Assembly: GCF_030362795.1 (NCBI RefSeq)
Contig: NZ_JAUCBM010000007.1
Location: 62,001 to 126,000 of the forward strand
Direction: 5' to 3'
DNA length: 64,000 nucleotides
Origin: Pseudochrobactrum kiredjianiae
GTDB lineage: Bacteria; Pseudomonadota; Alphaproteobacteria; Rhizobiales; Rhizobiaceae
Shown here: positions 25,883 through 33,646 of the stretch, piece by piece
Layout of the letters: each line of letters begins with the position of its first letter
Position numbering within the stretch: position 1 is the first letter of the stretch
Position numbers and translations under genes: made by a program
The notes under the pieces: generated by a model
What the model was told of the DNA's origin: nothing
Database searches by the model: none
What the model saw: the letters and a program-made list of their open reading frames with translations, nothing else

Positions 25883-25949
25883 TAGAGCGCCGTGTGCCAG
25901 ACTTGGCACACAAAGGTCGCTCTAACACTTTAAAATTAGAGCATAATTT
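25883..25949. repeat. Bipartite palindromic element, family D, copy 2 (truncated)
   Basis: 67 bases identical to 5391-5457. The first hairpin is complete; the second is cut after its left arm (TTAGAGCATAATT), where the sequence diverges 27 bases before the end of the MarR gene. Confidence 0.8.
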
Positions 25950-25975
25950 GCAGGCAATATTGATACTGAACAAAC

Positions 25976-26509
25976 TTAATCAAGTTCACTATCACCAAGT
26001 GCATCTTCATCAGTAGTCGGCTCGTCAATCGCAACTGTACGCAACGGGCGACCCGCAGAAACGGCATTGAGGTTATTTTCCATCCGCGCCAGCAACTTTA
26101 AAAGTACTTTACGCTCTTTCTTTTCAAAACCACGCAAACAGTCTTTCTCTGTTTTGCGTACCAGTTTCTCAATGATGCGGATAACATCATGCCCCTGCTC
26201 GGTCAGAAACACATGTGTCTGACGCTGATCGCTGACTGATGCCTGCTTGGTCACAAAACCTTGCGCCTGTAAACGGCTGATTGTCTTGGTCACGGTCGGC
26301 GGACGCACGCCTAAACGCTGCGCCAGAATTCCGGGCGGTAAACCATCTTCTTCGGCGAGTTTGAGCAACACGGCATCCTGCCCCGCATAAAGCCCGTGTT
26401 CCAGCAACCGTGTTGCAAGAACTGTCCGCATCATCCGCGCACTATGTTGTAACGGCTGAAGAATACCGGCTTTACCTGACTTACTCATCGTCTTCCCATC
26501 TGTGCGCAT
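25976..26509 (-). CDS. MarR-family transcriptional regulator
   Basis: 177 residues from the ATG at 26509; an ATG seven codons inside (26488) with GGGAAG in front is an alternative. The winged helix is visible as LAQRLGVRPPTVTKTISRLQAQGFVTKQASVSDQRQTHVFLTEQG, with the typical D-x-R in the wing. The C-terminal ~25 residues are acidic (DEPTTDEDALGDSELD), an extension not needed for DNA binding. It is divergent from the creatininase-family gene, with a near-perfect palindrome in the shared intergenic region, so it may regulate that gene and itself. Confidence 0.9.
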   Translation of the reverse strand: MRTDGKTMSKSGKAGILQPLQHSARMMRTVLATRLLEHGLYAGQDAVLLKLAEEDGLPPGILAQRLGVRPPTVTKTISRLQAQGFVTKQASVSDQRQTHVFLTEQGHDVIRIIEKLVRKTEKDCLRGFEKKERKVLLKLLARMENNLNAVSAGRPLRTVAIDEPTTDEDALGDSELD

Positions 26510-26593
26510 CGTCTCTGATATACAACCTAGTTGAAGGATTCATCACTGACAAGCAGCAGTCTGATTGGCCACTCAATGAGACAATCCTTTCAA

Positions 26594-26612
26594 ATGCGCC
26601 TCAAAGGCGTAT
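26594..26612. promoter_or_regulatory. Candidate MarR operator palindrome
   Basis: ATGCGCCT-CAA-AGGCGTAT, an inverted repeat matching at 7 of 8 positions per arm, between the divergent MarR and creatininase-family genes. The size (19 bp) suits a MarR dimer. Function inferred from position only. Confidence 0.4.
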
Positions 26613-26681
26613 TTAGAATAGCCGCAGGGGCTCGCACCCGTTATGCTATTGTCTGACCTGCACAATCAGAGGAGAAATATT

Positions 26682-27527
26682 TTGCCGGAGATCAACCAGC
26701 ACGCTAGTTCCGCCCTTTCTGAAATAACCACCCAGCCTGCAGCAATACTTGCAAGCGACCCTGTGCAGGAAACCGTTCCGGACAATCTCATCGCCGTCTT
26801 GCCTCTCGGTGCGCACGAGCAACATGGTCCGCATCTGCCTTTTGAAACAGATACGATTATTGCAGACGGTATTGCTGCGCGCCTTGCCAATAATCTGCCG
26901 GAGCATATTACCGCCCGCTTTCTGACCACCGAACCGGTCGGCTATTCCGTTGAGCATATGGATGTGGAAGGCAGCCGCACGCTGGCTTTTTCCGAAGCCG
27001 TGAACCGCTGGGTCGGTATTGGTGAAAATCTTTGTGCCGCCAATATTCGCAAGCTGGTTATTCTCAATGCCCATGGCGGCAACTCCCCGCTTGCCACCAT
27101 TGTCGCGACAGAATTGCGCGCACGTTTAGGTATGTTGGCGGTTGCCACCCATTGGACACGCTTCGGCATACCGGAAGAACTGATCAGCCTCGAACAAAAG
27201 CATCTGGATATTCATGCGGGCTATATTGAAACTTCGGTGATGCTGGCTTTGGCGCCGGAGCTTGTGCATATGGACAAGGCACAGAATTTCACCAATGTGC
27301 AGGGGCAACTTATTGAAGATTATCAATATCTGCGTGCCTATGGCCCCCATGCTTTCGGCTGGATGATGAGCGATTTGAACAAACAGGGTGCCGCCGGCAA
27401 TGCACTGCGTGCCAATGCACAAGACGGTGAAAAGATCATCGCCCATGCCGTCAAGGGTCTCACCGGCTTAATGGAAGATGTGCATCGCTTCGACATCTCG
27501 GCCTTTGGTGAAGCTCCGACACTTTGA
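26682..27527 (+). CDS. Creatininase-family protein
   Basis: 281 residues if translation starts at the TTG at 26682, which has GAGGAG seven bases upstream; an ATG at 26643 precedes that site. The metal-binding core is visible: LPLGAHEQHGPHLPFETD (Glu and His ligands, Asp in ETD), VILNAHGGNSPL and the C-terminal HAGYIETSVMLAL with a conserved Glu. The family includes creatinine amidohydrolase and MftE-like peptidases and amidases of formamidopyrimidines; the exact substrate cannot be told. It may be controlled by the divergent MarR protein. Confidence 0.85.
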   Translation: MPEINQHASSALSEITTQPAAILASDPVQETVPDNLIAVLPLGAHEQHGPHLPFETDTIIADGIAARLANNLPEHITARFLTTEPVGYSVEHMDVEGSRTLAFSEAVNRWVGIGENLCAANIRKLVILNAHGGNSPLATIVATELRARLGMLAVATHWTRFGIPEELISLEQKHLDIHAGYIETSVMLALAPELVHMDKAQNFTNVQGQLIEDYQYLRAYGPHAFGWMMSDLNKQGAAGNALRANAQDGEKIIAHAVKGLTGLMEDVHRFDISAFGEAPTL

Positions 27528-27698
27528 AATCTGTCGGCAAAGCTGCAGAAGTGATTGCTCTATATAGCTAGTCTGTTCTATAGAATTACGGTTTCGCAGT
27601 TCTTATATGCACAAAGATTTCAACACACAGTCCGGCTCGGATTGAACACCCGTTACCCGATCCGGTAAAAATTCTGACGATGAAGAGGCACTCACCCC

Positions 27699-28847
27699 AT
27701 GAGCAATAGCCCAGCAGCAGATCAGGTTGCGACCCAAGCAACTGAATTTCCTAAAATTCCGGTAACAGTTCTGACCGGTTATCTCGGCTCCGGTAAAACC
27801 ACCCTGCTCAACCGTATTCTCAGCGAAAACCACGGCAAACGCTATGCTGTGATTGTCAATGAATTCGGTGAAATCGGCATTGATAATGATCTCATCGTCG
27901 AGTCCGACGAAGAAATCTATGAAATGAACAATGGCTGCATCTGCTGCACCGTGCGCGGCGACCTGATCCGCGTGGTTGAAGGCCTGATGCGTCGTCCTGG
28001 TCGTTTTGATGCGATTATCGTCGAGACCACCGGTCTTGCTGATCCGGTGCCGGTTGCCCAGACATTCTTCATGGATGATGATGTGCGCGCCAAGACCCAG
28101 CTTGATGCTGTGGTTGCCCTCGTCGATGCCAAGCATCTGCCACTGCGCCTGAAAGACAGTCAGGAAGCTGAAGACCAGATCGCTTTTGCCGATGTGGTTC
28201 TGCTGAACAAAACTGATCTGGTGAATGCGCAGGAACTTACCCATGTGGAAGCCACCATCCGCGCCATCAACCCGCATGCCATTATTCACCGTACCCAGCG
28301 CGCAGAAATTGACCTGACCAAAGTGCTGGATCGCGGTGCTTTTGATCTGAAACGTGCGCTCGATAATGATCCGCATTTCCTCGACCATGATCATCCAGAT
28401 CATGTTTGCGGCCCTGACTGCGATCATGACCACGGGCACGACCACAAGCATGACCATGGACATCATCACGACCATGACCACCATCACCACGATCATACTT
28501 GCGGTCCTGACTGTAACCACGGACACGACCATGGGCATGCTTCAGCCATTCACGACGTTACCGTTATGTCTGTCTCTTTGCGCACCGGTGAACTGGATGC
28601 TGCAAAATTCTTCCCGTGGATTCAGAATGTAACGCAGGTGCAAGGCCCAGACATTCTGCGTCTTAAAGGCATTATTGCCTTTGCCGAGGATGATGACCGC
28701 TACGTGGTGCAAGGCGTGCATATGATTATCGAAGGCGATCACCAGCGTCCGTGGAAAGAGGGCGAAAAACGCGAAAGCCGTCTGGTCTTTATCGGCCGTA
28801 ATCTGAACGAGCAGGCACTGCGTTCCGGCTTCGAGAAATGTAAATAA
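27699..28847 (+). CDS. COG0523/CobW-family metal GTPase with His-rich insert
   Basis: 382 residues. G3E GTPase of the metallochaperone group: Walker [10 protein letters not shown] (27-35), CxCC metal site (Cys80, Cys82, Cys83 in [13 protein letters not shown]), [18 protein letters not shown], then after about residue 225 a histidine/aspartate-rich stretch holding two CGPDC motifs, and a C-terminal CobW_C domain ([19 protein letters not shown]). Such proteins deliver zinc or another divalent metal under starvation or to cobalt/nitrile-hydratase type enzymes. The next gene starts two bases after the stop. No cobalamin genes are nearby, so a zinc role is more likely than CobW proper. Confidence 0.88.
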   Translation: MSNSPAADQVATQATEFPKIPVTVLTGYLGSGKTTLLNRILSENHGKRYAVIVNEFGEIGIDNDLIVESDEEIYEMNNGCICCTVRGDLIRVVEGLMRRPGRFDAIIVETTGLADPVPVAQTFFMDDDVRAKTQLDAVVALVDAKHLPLRLKDSQEAEDQIAFADVVLLNKTDLVNAQELTHVEATIRAINPHAIIHRTQRAEIDLTKVLDRGAFDLKRALDNDPHFLDHDHPDHVCGPDCDHDHGHDHKHDHGHHHDHDHHHHDHTCGPDCNHGHDHGHASAIHDVTVMSVSLRTGELDAAKFFPWIQNVTQVQGPDILRLKGIIAFAEDDDRYVVQGVHMIIEGDHQRPWKEGEKRESRLVFIGRNLNEQALRSGFEKCK

Positions 28848-28849
28848 TC

Positions 28850-29824
28850 ATGCCGACGATTGCCCCTATTGATCTGGGAAGCCACTGCCTGAAAGCTGGC
28901 TTCCTTAATGATAATGCCTATTTCGCGCTGGCTGATGGTACACTCCATTGGCTGGATGAAGCCCATAAAACAGTCACGATGCATGACGGCTTGTTGTGCA
29001 TTACACCAACGGCAGACAATAAAGCGCTGATTACCGGTGGTGAAGACGGTCGTATCTGCCAGACCGACGGTAAAGGCAATGTGGAAGAACTCGCCGTTCT
29101 GCCACGTAAATGGATTACTGCCGTGGCCAGTGGCCCGAATGGTGCAGTGGCCTATGCTTCCGGCCGCACTGCATGGGTGTGTGAAGCCAAGGGCAAGACC
29201 ACGGAATTCGCCCATGAACGCAGTGTCGAAGGTGTGGCTTTTGCTCCTAAAGGTTTGCGTCTTGCCGTTGCGCGCTATAATGGCGCGACATTGCATTGGG
29301 CAGGCACCGCTGGCAAACCGGTCGATCTGGAATGGAAAGGCGCGCATACCGGCGCAATCTTCTCGCCGGACGGGCGCTTTTTGATCACCTCAATGCAGGA
29401 AAATGCCCTGCATGGCTGGCGTTTGGAAGATAACCGTAACATGCGCATGACCGGCTATCCGGCCAAGGTTAAAGACTGGTCATGGAGCCCTAAAGGCAAA
29501 TGGCTGGCGACCTCCGGCGCTCCGGCCGCTATTATCTGGCCGTTTGCAGGCAAAGACGGTCCGATGGGCAAAGCCCCGTTGGAACTTGGCTTGCGCGGAG
29601 ACACAATGGTTACCTCCGTTGCTTGTCATCCGGTCGAAGATATTGTGGCTGTCGGTTACCAGGACGGCATGGTGCTGCTGTGCCGTTTTGCCGATCAGAA
29701 AGAAGTGCTACTGCGCCGTCCGGGCAAAGGTGCCATCTCCTCAATGGGCTGGGACAAAAGCGGCGAACGCCTTGCCTATGGCTCCGAGAGCGGCGACTGC
29801 GGTCTCATCAATATCAAATGGTAA
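28850..29824 (+). CDS. WD40-repeat protein co-transcribed with the COG0523 GTPase
   Basis: 324 residues forming about six to seven beta-propeller blades, for example TPTADNKALITGGEDGRICQ, FSPDGRFLITSMQENALHGW, WSPKGKWLATSGAPAAIIWP and WDKSGERLAYGSESGDCGLI. There is no signal peptide or membrane segment, so it is cytoplasmic. It starts two bases after the GTPase stop, so the two are translated together and may form a complex; a WD40 partner of COG0523 proteins is seen in several Rhizobiales. Biochemical function unknown. Confidence 0.82.
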   Translation: MPTIAPIDLGSHCLKAGFLNDNAYFALADGTLHWLDEAHKTVTMHDGLLCITPTADNKALITGGEDGRICQTDGKGNVEELAVLPRKWITAVASGPNGAVAYASGRTAWVCEAKGKTTEFAHERSVEGVAFAPKGLRLAVARYNGATLHWAGTAGKPVDLEWKGAHTGAIFSPDGRFLITSMQENALHGWRLEDNRNMRMTGYPAKVKDWSWSPKGKWLATSGAPAAIIWPFAGKDGPMGKAPLELGLRGDTMVTSVACHPVEDIVAVGYQDGMVLLCRFADQKEVLLRRPGKGAISSMGWDKSGERLAYGSESGDCGLINIKW

Positions 29825-29825
29825 T

Positions 29826-29855
29826 AAAAAAGGCGGTTTCAAAACCGCCTTTTGC
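29826..29855 (+). terminator. Terminator of the COG0523-WD40 operon
   Basis: AAGGCGGTTT / AAAACCGCCTT stem with TC loop, followed by TTTTG. Confidence 0.88.
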
Positions 29856-29859
29856 TTTT

Positions 29860-29961
29860 AGAGCGCGTTTCGATCTGATTGGATCAGATCGGCGCTTTAA
29901 TCATTTGTTTTGACACACATCTTTTCCGAAAACCGCTACACACTTTTCGGGATGTGCTCTA
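29860..29961. repeat. Intergenic repeat, family E
   Basis: Starts AGAGCGCGTTTCGATCTG, contains the palindrome CGATCTGAT-TGG-ATCAGATCG, then TTTGTTTTGACACAC and an inverted family-A-like part CCGAAAACCG...CTTTTCGG, ending GATGTGCTCT. Only one copy in the window. I recall near-identical elements as frequent in Brucella/Ochrobactrum genomes. Confidence 0.75.
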
Positions 29962-29963
29962 AA

Positions 29964-30959
29964 TTATTTAGACTGCTCCAATGCCTGCTCGCTTTGCGTG
30001 GCAGGTTCCTGCGCATCCGGCAGAGGTTTGGATTTATCGGCCTTATCTTTCACCTTCGGCGTCACAGCCTGTGACATAGCAGGCGTGCCATCAGGCCCCT
30101 GCCCCGAGAACCATGCAGTCACAAGTGACACATCGCGATCGCCGATCATATGTCCTGCCTTAACAACACGGGCATCAACCTTGGCACCGCTGCTGCGCAA
30201 CAAGTCCGACAAAGCCGGTGCAAAAGGCGCATACATTTTATCGTCGGCACCGGTTACCACGAGTACTTTAGCCTTATTCAAATTGGCGACCGGCGTGTGA
30301 TCCAGCACCGGCATTGAGCGCATCAGCACAGCCTTCTTCACCAAATCAGGATGGAGCATCATCGCTGCCGCCAACAAATTGGCACCATTGGAATAGCCGA
30401 CAAAAGTGGTGCGGCTCAGATCAATCTGATCATCTTCCGATAATTTCGTCAGAAACTGAACGAAAGCATCTGCTTCAGTACGCACGTCTTTCTGGTCGAA
30501 TTTCACCGGTGTAATACGTGCATACCAGCGTGTACGGCCTTCCTGCAAAACCCGTCCGCGAATACCGAGCAATGTGGCACGCGGCCAGACTTTTTGCGCA
30601 AAAGGCACAAGACTTGCTTCATCGCCACCCGAGCCATGCAACAATACAATCGTATCGCCACTGCCATTCTCCGGCTTGGTAAAGTGATAAACGAACTTCT
30701 GACTGCGGGAAATAACCTCTTTCACCGCCTTGTCCGCATCATTCGCTGTTTCAGTGACAGGTTTTTTCGGATTATGCATCATCACCCCTGCGCCCGGAGC
30801 GGGCGTCATTGTATCAGATTTCTTGATAAATGCCGCATTACCCGAAGCACTATCGACCTGCGGGTGCTCAACCTGCGCAAAAACAATTTGCGGCAGTCCT
30901 GAGACCAATAGTCCGGCCAAAACAGCAGGAGCGGAGAGTTTGAAGAATTTGTTTACCAT
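29964..30959 (-). CDS. Exported alpha/beta hydrolase (carboxylesterase/phospholipase-like)
   Basis: 331 residues from the ATG at 30959; a TTG at 30980 is possible. The N terminus is a signal peptide (MVNKFFKLSAPAVLAGLL ... IVFA|Q), so the protein is periplasmic. The hydrolase core begins around residue 95: IVLLHGSGGDEASLVPFA (oxyanion loop), TTFVGYSNGANLLAAAMM (nucleophile Ser), VLVVTGADDKMYAPFAPAL (Asp) and VVKAGHMIGDRD (His), a full triad of the YpfH/dienelactone-hydrolase type. The tail from about residue 290 is Lys/Pro/Gln-rich and probably disordered. It stands alone next to repeat E. Confidence 0.83.
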   Translation of the reverse strand: MVNKFFKLSAPAVLAGLLVSGLPQIVFAQVEHPQVDSASGNAAFIKKSDTMTPAPGAGVMMHNPKKPVTETANDADKAVKEVISRSQKFVYHFTKPENGSGDTIVLLHGSGGDEASLVPFAQKVWPRATLLGIRGRVLQEGRTRWYARITPVKFDQKDVRTEADAFVQFLTKLSEDDQIDLSRTTFVGYSNGANLLAAAMMLHPDLVKKAVLMRSMPVLDHTPVANLNKAKVLVVTGADDKMYAPFAPALSDLLRSSGAKVDARVVKAGHMIGDRDVSLVTAWFSGQGPDGTPAMSQAVTPKVKDKADKSKPLPDAQEPATQSEQALEQSK

Positions 30960-31194
30960 AAGAGAAATTTTGCCGGACAAATATTAAAATAATCTAACAA
31001 TACGATAAATTTGTGCGCTGAATGCCGTTGAGAGTATTTTCAATGACGCCATGCATCAGTCCTCTACACAAGCACATTGTTTAAAACGCAATCGCGGCGA
31101 AAACATGCCATACATAATTATTTTAACTTAATGCCGGATGATAAATAATTCTGTATAGCTTTCCTGCCCTCCTCCCAGCCAATAGCGAAACTGC

Positions 31195-32241
31195 ATGACA
31201 TATAAACCAGCTCTGATTTTTCTGACATTTCTGGCACAGGCTTTTTTTAGTCTGGTTCTCATCATCATCACGATCTGGGGAAGTCTTGCGCTTTATTACC
31301 AACTCTCGGAATCGCGCCTGATAACCTATGCGGCGATCGGCCTGTGGGTATTGATTGCACTGGCAGCACTCAGCACTCTCTGGTTTTCCGATCTGCAAAA
31401 CTATCGCAAGGCAGCATTTATCATTTTTGCCGTTGTCTTCGCCGTATTGCTGATCTGGTGGCACACAATCAAACCATTGTTGAACCGGGACTGGGCGCCG
31501 GAAGTCTCGCAAACCGTCACCGCTGAATATAATGGTGACATGGTGCGCCTCGATCATATCCGTGACTTTGACTGGCGCACGGAAAAAGATTTCACCACTA
31601 ACTGGAAAAGTGCTGATTACAACCTCAGCAAGATCAAAAGTGTTGATCTGTTTCTGTCCTACTGGTCGAGCCCTGCAATTGCACACACTTTAGTCAGCTT
31701 CGGCTTTGAGGATGGGCGACAGATCGTGTTCTCAGCGGAAATCCGCAAGAAGCGCGGTCAGGCATTCTCGGAAATCGGCGGCTTCTTCAAAGATTTCGAA
31801 CTGGCGATGATTGCAGCGGAAGAAAGCGACATTGTTTATCTGCGTACCAATATACGTGGTGAGCGGGTCTATCGCTATCATGTCGATATTGAACCCGAAC
31901 AGGCGCGCCAGCTTTTCAGACTTTATACCGACACAGGTAACCGCCTGAGCAAAGAGGCCGGTTTCTATAATACGCTGACCGCCAATTGCACAACGGTTGT
32001 ATTTGACATGGCTCGGATACTCGACCCGTCCATCGCGCTTGATTACCGCGTTTTGCTCTCAGGCTATCTGCCTGAATATATGTTTGAGAAACAGCTGATC
32101 GTCACAGCGGAAACGAATGTACAATCCATGCGTCTCAACGCCGATATCAGCGAACAGGCAAAGGGCAGCCGTGAAGGCTACTCACAACGTATCCGTATGG
32201 CTATGCCTCAGCCACAACCTCAGCCTCAGGCAGCAGAATAA
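31195..32241 (+). CDS. DUF4105-domain membrane protein
   Basis: 348 residues. Three hydrophobic segments fill residues 5-95, followed by the conserved region DHIRDFDWRTEKDFTTNWKSADYNLSKIKSVDLFLSYWS, HTLVSFGFEDGRQIVFSAEIR and YNTLTANCTTVVFDMAR, which define the DUF4105 family. The Asn-Cys-Thr-Thr and upstream His suggest a papain-like Cys-His arrangement, but enzymatic activity is unproven. It likely has its soluble part outside the membrane. The C terminus is a short Pro/Gln repeat. Monocistronic; a shared hairpin separates it from ridA. Confidence 0.82.
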   Translation: MTYKPALIFLTFLAQAFFSLVLIIITIWGSLALYYQLSESRLITYAAIGLWVLIALAALSTLWFSDLQNYRKAAFIIFAVVFAVLLIWWHTIKPLLNRDWAPEVSQTVTAEYNGDMVRLDHIRDFDWRTEKDFTTNWKSADYNLSKIKSVDLFLSYWSSPAIAHTLVSFGFEDGRQIVFSAEIRKKRGQAFSEIGGFFKDFELAMIAAEESDIVYLRTNIRGERVYRYHVDIEPEQARQLFRLYTDTGNRLSKEAGFYNTLTANCTTVVFDMARILDPSIALDYRVLLSGYLPEYMFEKQLIVTAETNVQSMRLNADISEQAKGSREGYSQRIRMAMPQPQPQPQAAE

Positions 32242-32245
32242 AAAA

Positions 32246-32277
32246 CCGGTGCCGCAGGCAACAACCTGCGGCACCGG
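32246..32277. terminator. Terminator between the DUF4105 gene and the RidA gene
   Basis: Perfect 13-bp stem CCGGTGCCGCAGG/CCTGCGGCACCGG with CAACAA loop. The A-run on its left becomes a U-run for the minus-strand RidA transcript. Confidence 0.88.
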
Positions 32278-32284
32278 AAACAAA

Positions 32285-32632
32285 TTAGTCGAGAGCAGCA
32301 GTAACGATGAACTCAACTTTGTAGCCCGGTGTTGCCAGATGGGCAGAACCGGTTGCGCGTGCCGGTGTGTTTGCAGGATCAACCCATGCTTCCCAAACGG
32401 CGTTCATTTCTGCGAAATCTTTCATGTCATCGAGCCAGATGATGGTCTGAAGGATCTTGGATTTGTCTGTACCGGCAACGGCCAGCAGACGATCAACTTC
32501 TGCCAGAGCAGTTTTGCACTGTTCGGTTACGCTGGCATTTTCTGTACCAACCTGACCGGCCAGATAAACAGTATTGCCATGCACAACCGCACCGCTCATG
32601 CGCTTGCCGGATTCTAAACGTTTAATGGACAT
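32285..32632 (-). CDS. RidA/YjgF-family protein
   Basis: 115 residues of the Rid superfamily, whose archetype removes reactive enamine/imine intermediates formed by PLP enzymes. Seen: GKRMSGAVVHGNTVYLAGQVG at the N terminus, KTALAEVDRLLAVAGTDKSKILQTIIWLDDM and PARATGSAHLATPGYKVEFIVTAAL, with the Arg of the ARATGSA motif placed where RidA has its substrate arginine. This looks like one of the Rid subfamilies other than canonical RidA (end motif KVEFIVTA instead of KVEIEAIA). Cytoplasmic, monocistronic. Confidence 0.88.
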   Translation of the reverse strand: MSIKRLESGKRMSGAVVHGNTVYLAGQVGTENASVTEQCKTALAEVDRLLAVAGTDKSKILQTIIWLDDMKDFAEMNAVWEAWVDPANTPARATGSAHLATPGYKVEFIVTAALD

Positions 32633-32785
32633 AGTCTTTTCCTCTCATTGTAAATTCGATACCGGCTTTATAATCAGCAAACGGCATAAAGACTATTTGC
32701 TGCGACGAAGAAAACGAAAAACAGCACATATTTTTTCATATTTCACAGTGCAAACTCCAAACCTGCCGAATATTGCGCGCCATTC

Positions 32786-32814
32786 TTGACTCAAAACCCG
32801 CCTGCATTTATAAG
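32786..32814 (+). promoter_or_regulatory. Sigma-70-type promoter for rpmH-rnpA
   Basis: -35 TTGACT (32786-32791) and -10 TATAAG (32809-32814) with 17-bp spacing, about 108 bases before rpmH. Confidence 0.65.
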
Positions 32815-32921
32815 CCGCCCCACGTTCAGGCATTATATGCAGGTCTTTAATAGACCGCGCCCGAACCAGCTCCTGTTAAAAAACAGACTTAAGAAGGGCC
32901 GCACACCGCGGTATTAAACAA

Positions 32922-33056
32922 ATGAAGCGCACATATCAGCCATCTAAACTCGTCCGCAAGCGTCGTCACGGTTTCCGTACACGCATGGCAACACCAGGCG
33001 GTCGTAAAGTTATTGCAGCCCGCCGTGCACGCGGTCGTGGCAAGCTTTCTGCATAA
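32922..33056 (+). CDS. rpmH: 50S ribosomal protein L34
   Basis: 44 residues, [18 protein letters not shown] ... [10 protein letters not shown], essentially the invariant L34 sequence. It has AAGAAGG upstream and a good promoter. rnpA follows immediately, the ancient rpmH-rnpA-yidC order. Confidence 0.98.
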   Translation: MKRTYQPSKLVRKRRHGFRTRMATPGGRKVIAARRARGRGKLSA

Positions 33057-33078
33057 TGCTGCCTCCGCGGGTGACGCG

Positions 33079-33462
33079 GTGACACAACAAGCAAAAAAGC
33101 AGACCAAAACACTCCGCCTTCGTAAGAGAGCGGAGTTTTTGGCTATGCGTAGCGGAGAAAAGCGTCGCGGCAAATATTTCCTGATGGAAGTTAAACAGCG
33201 CGATGAGGCGACCAGCAAACAGGCAAAAACCGGTGACAGCCCGCGTATTGGCTTCACGGTTACCAAGAAAAACGGCAATGCGGTTATCCGCAACCGGATT
33301 CGTCGCCGTCTTAAAGCTGCCGCCGCACTCACTGAAGCCGCAATGGCTCCGCAAACCGATTATGTCGTCGTTGCACGCAGGGAAACCTTAAATGCTCCCT
33401 TCAGCGCACTGACCAGAGAGCTTAGCAGGCGGTTTAAAGAGCTGCCTAACAAAAAGGCCTGA
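33079..33462 (+). CDS. rnpA: Ribonuclease P protein component
   Basis: 127 residues from the GTG at 33079, chosen because upstream in-frame codons overlap rpmH; a longer version from 33013 remains possible. Core features: [49 protein letters not shown] (the RNR basic motif that binds pre-tRNA leader and P RNA) and [12 protein letters not shown]. It assists the RNA subunit in 5' tRNA maturation. Between rpmH and yidC. Confidence 0.94.
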   Translation: MTQQAKKQTKTLRLRKRAEFLAMRSGEKRRGKYFLMEVKQRDEATSKQAKTGDSPRIGFTVTKKNGNAVIRNRIRRRLKAAAALTEAAMAPQTDYVVVARRETLNAPFSALTRELSRRFKELPNKKA

Positions 33463-33646
33463 ATTATAGTGTCTGAGCGTTCGCTTTTCTGAACCGCTCG
33501 TATTATAAGGCAGGCACTTAACTCTGACAGGTATGGGGCATAATCTGCACAACGCTCTGTCAGCCAGCATATTATCCGTTGAGACAGTGCAGCCTTACGG
33601 ATGCAATTTCAATGAATAATGAACTGACAGGAACCAGGACCCGTCA

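Noticed and set aside
27541-27698. Zur-type operator upstream of the COG0523 gene
   Set aside because: Only the short palindrome TTCTATAGAA is present; it does not fit the longer TGTTATA-type Zur consensus I know from Rhizobiales.
27603-28538. 311-codon minus-strand frame with Met/Val-rich start over the COG0523 gene
   Set aside because: The Val/Met run is the complement of the His/Asp codons of the metal-binding insert.
32633-32921. Possible replication origin near rpmH
   Set aside because: No cluster of TTATCCACA-type DnaA boxes; in Rhizobiales the origin is not at rpmH-rnpA-yidC.
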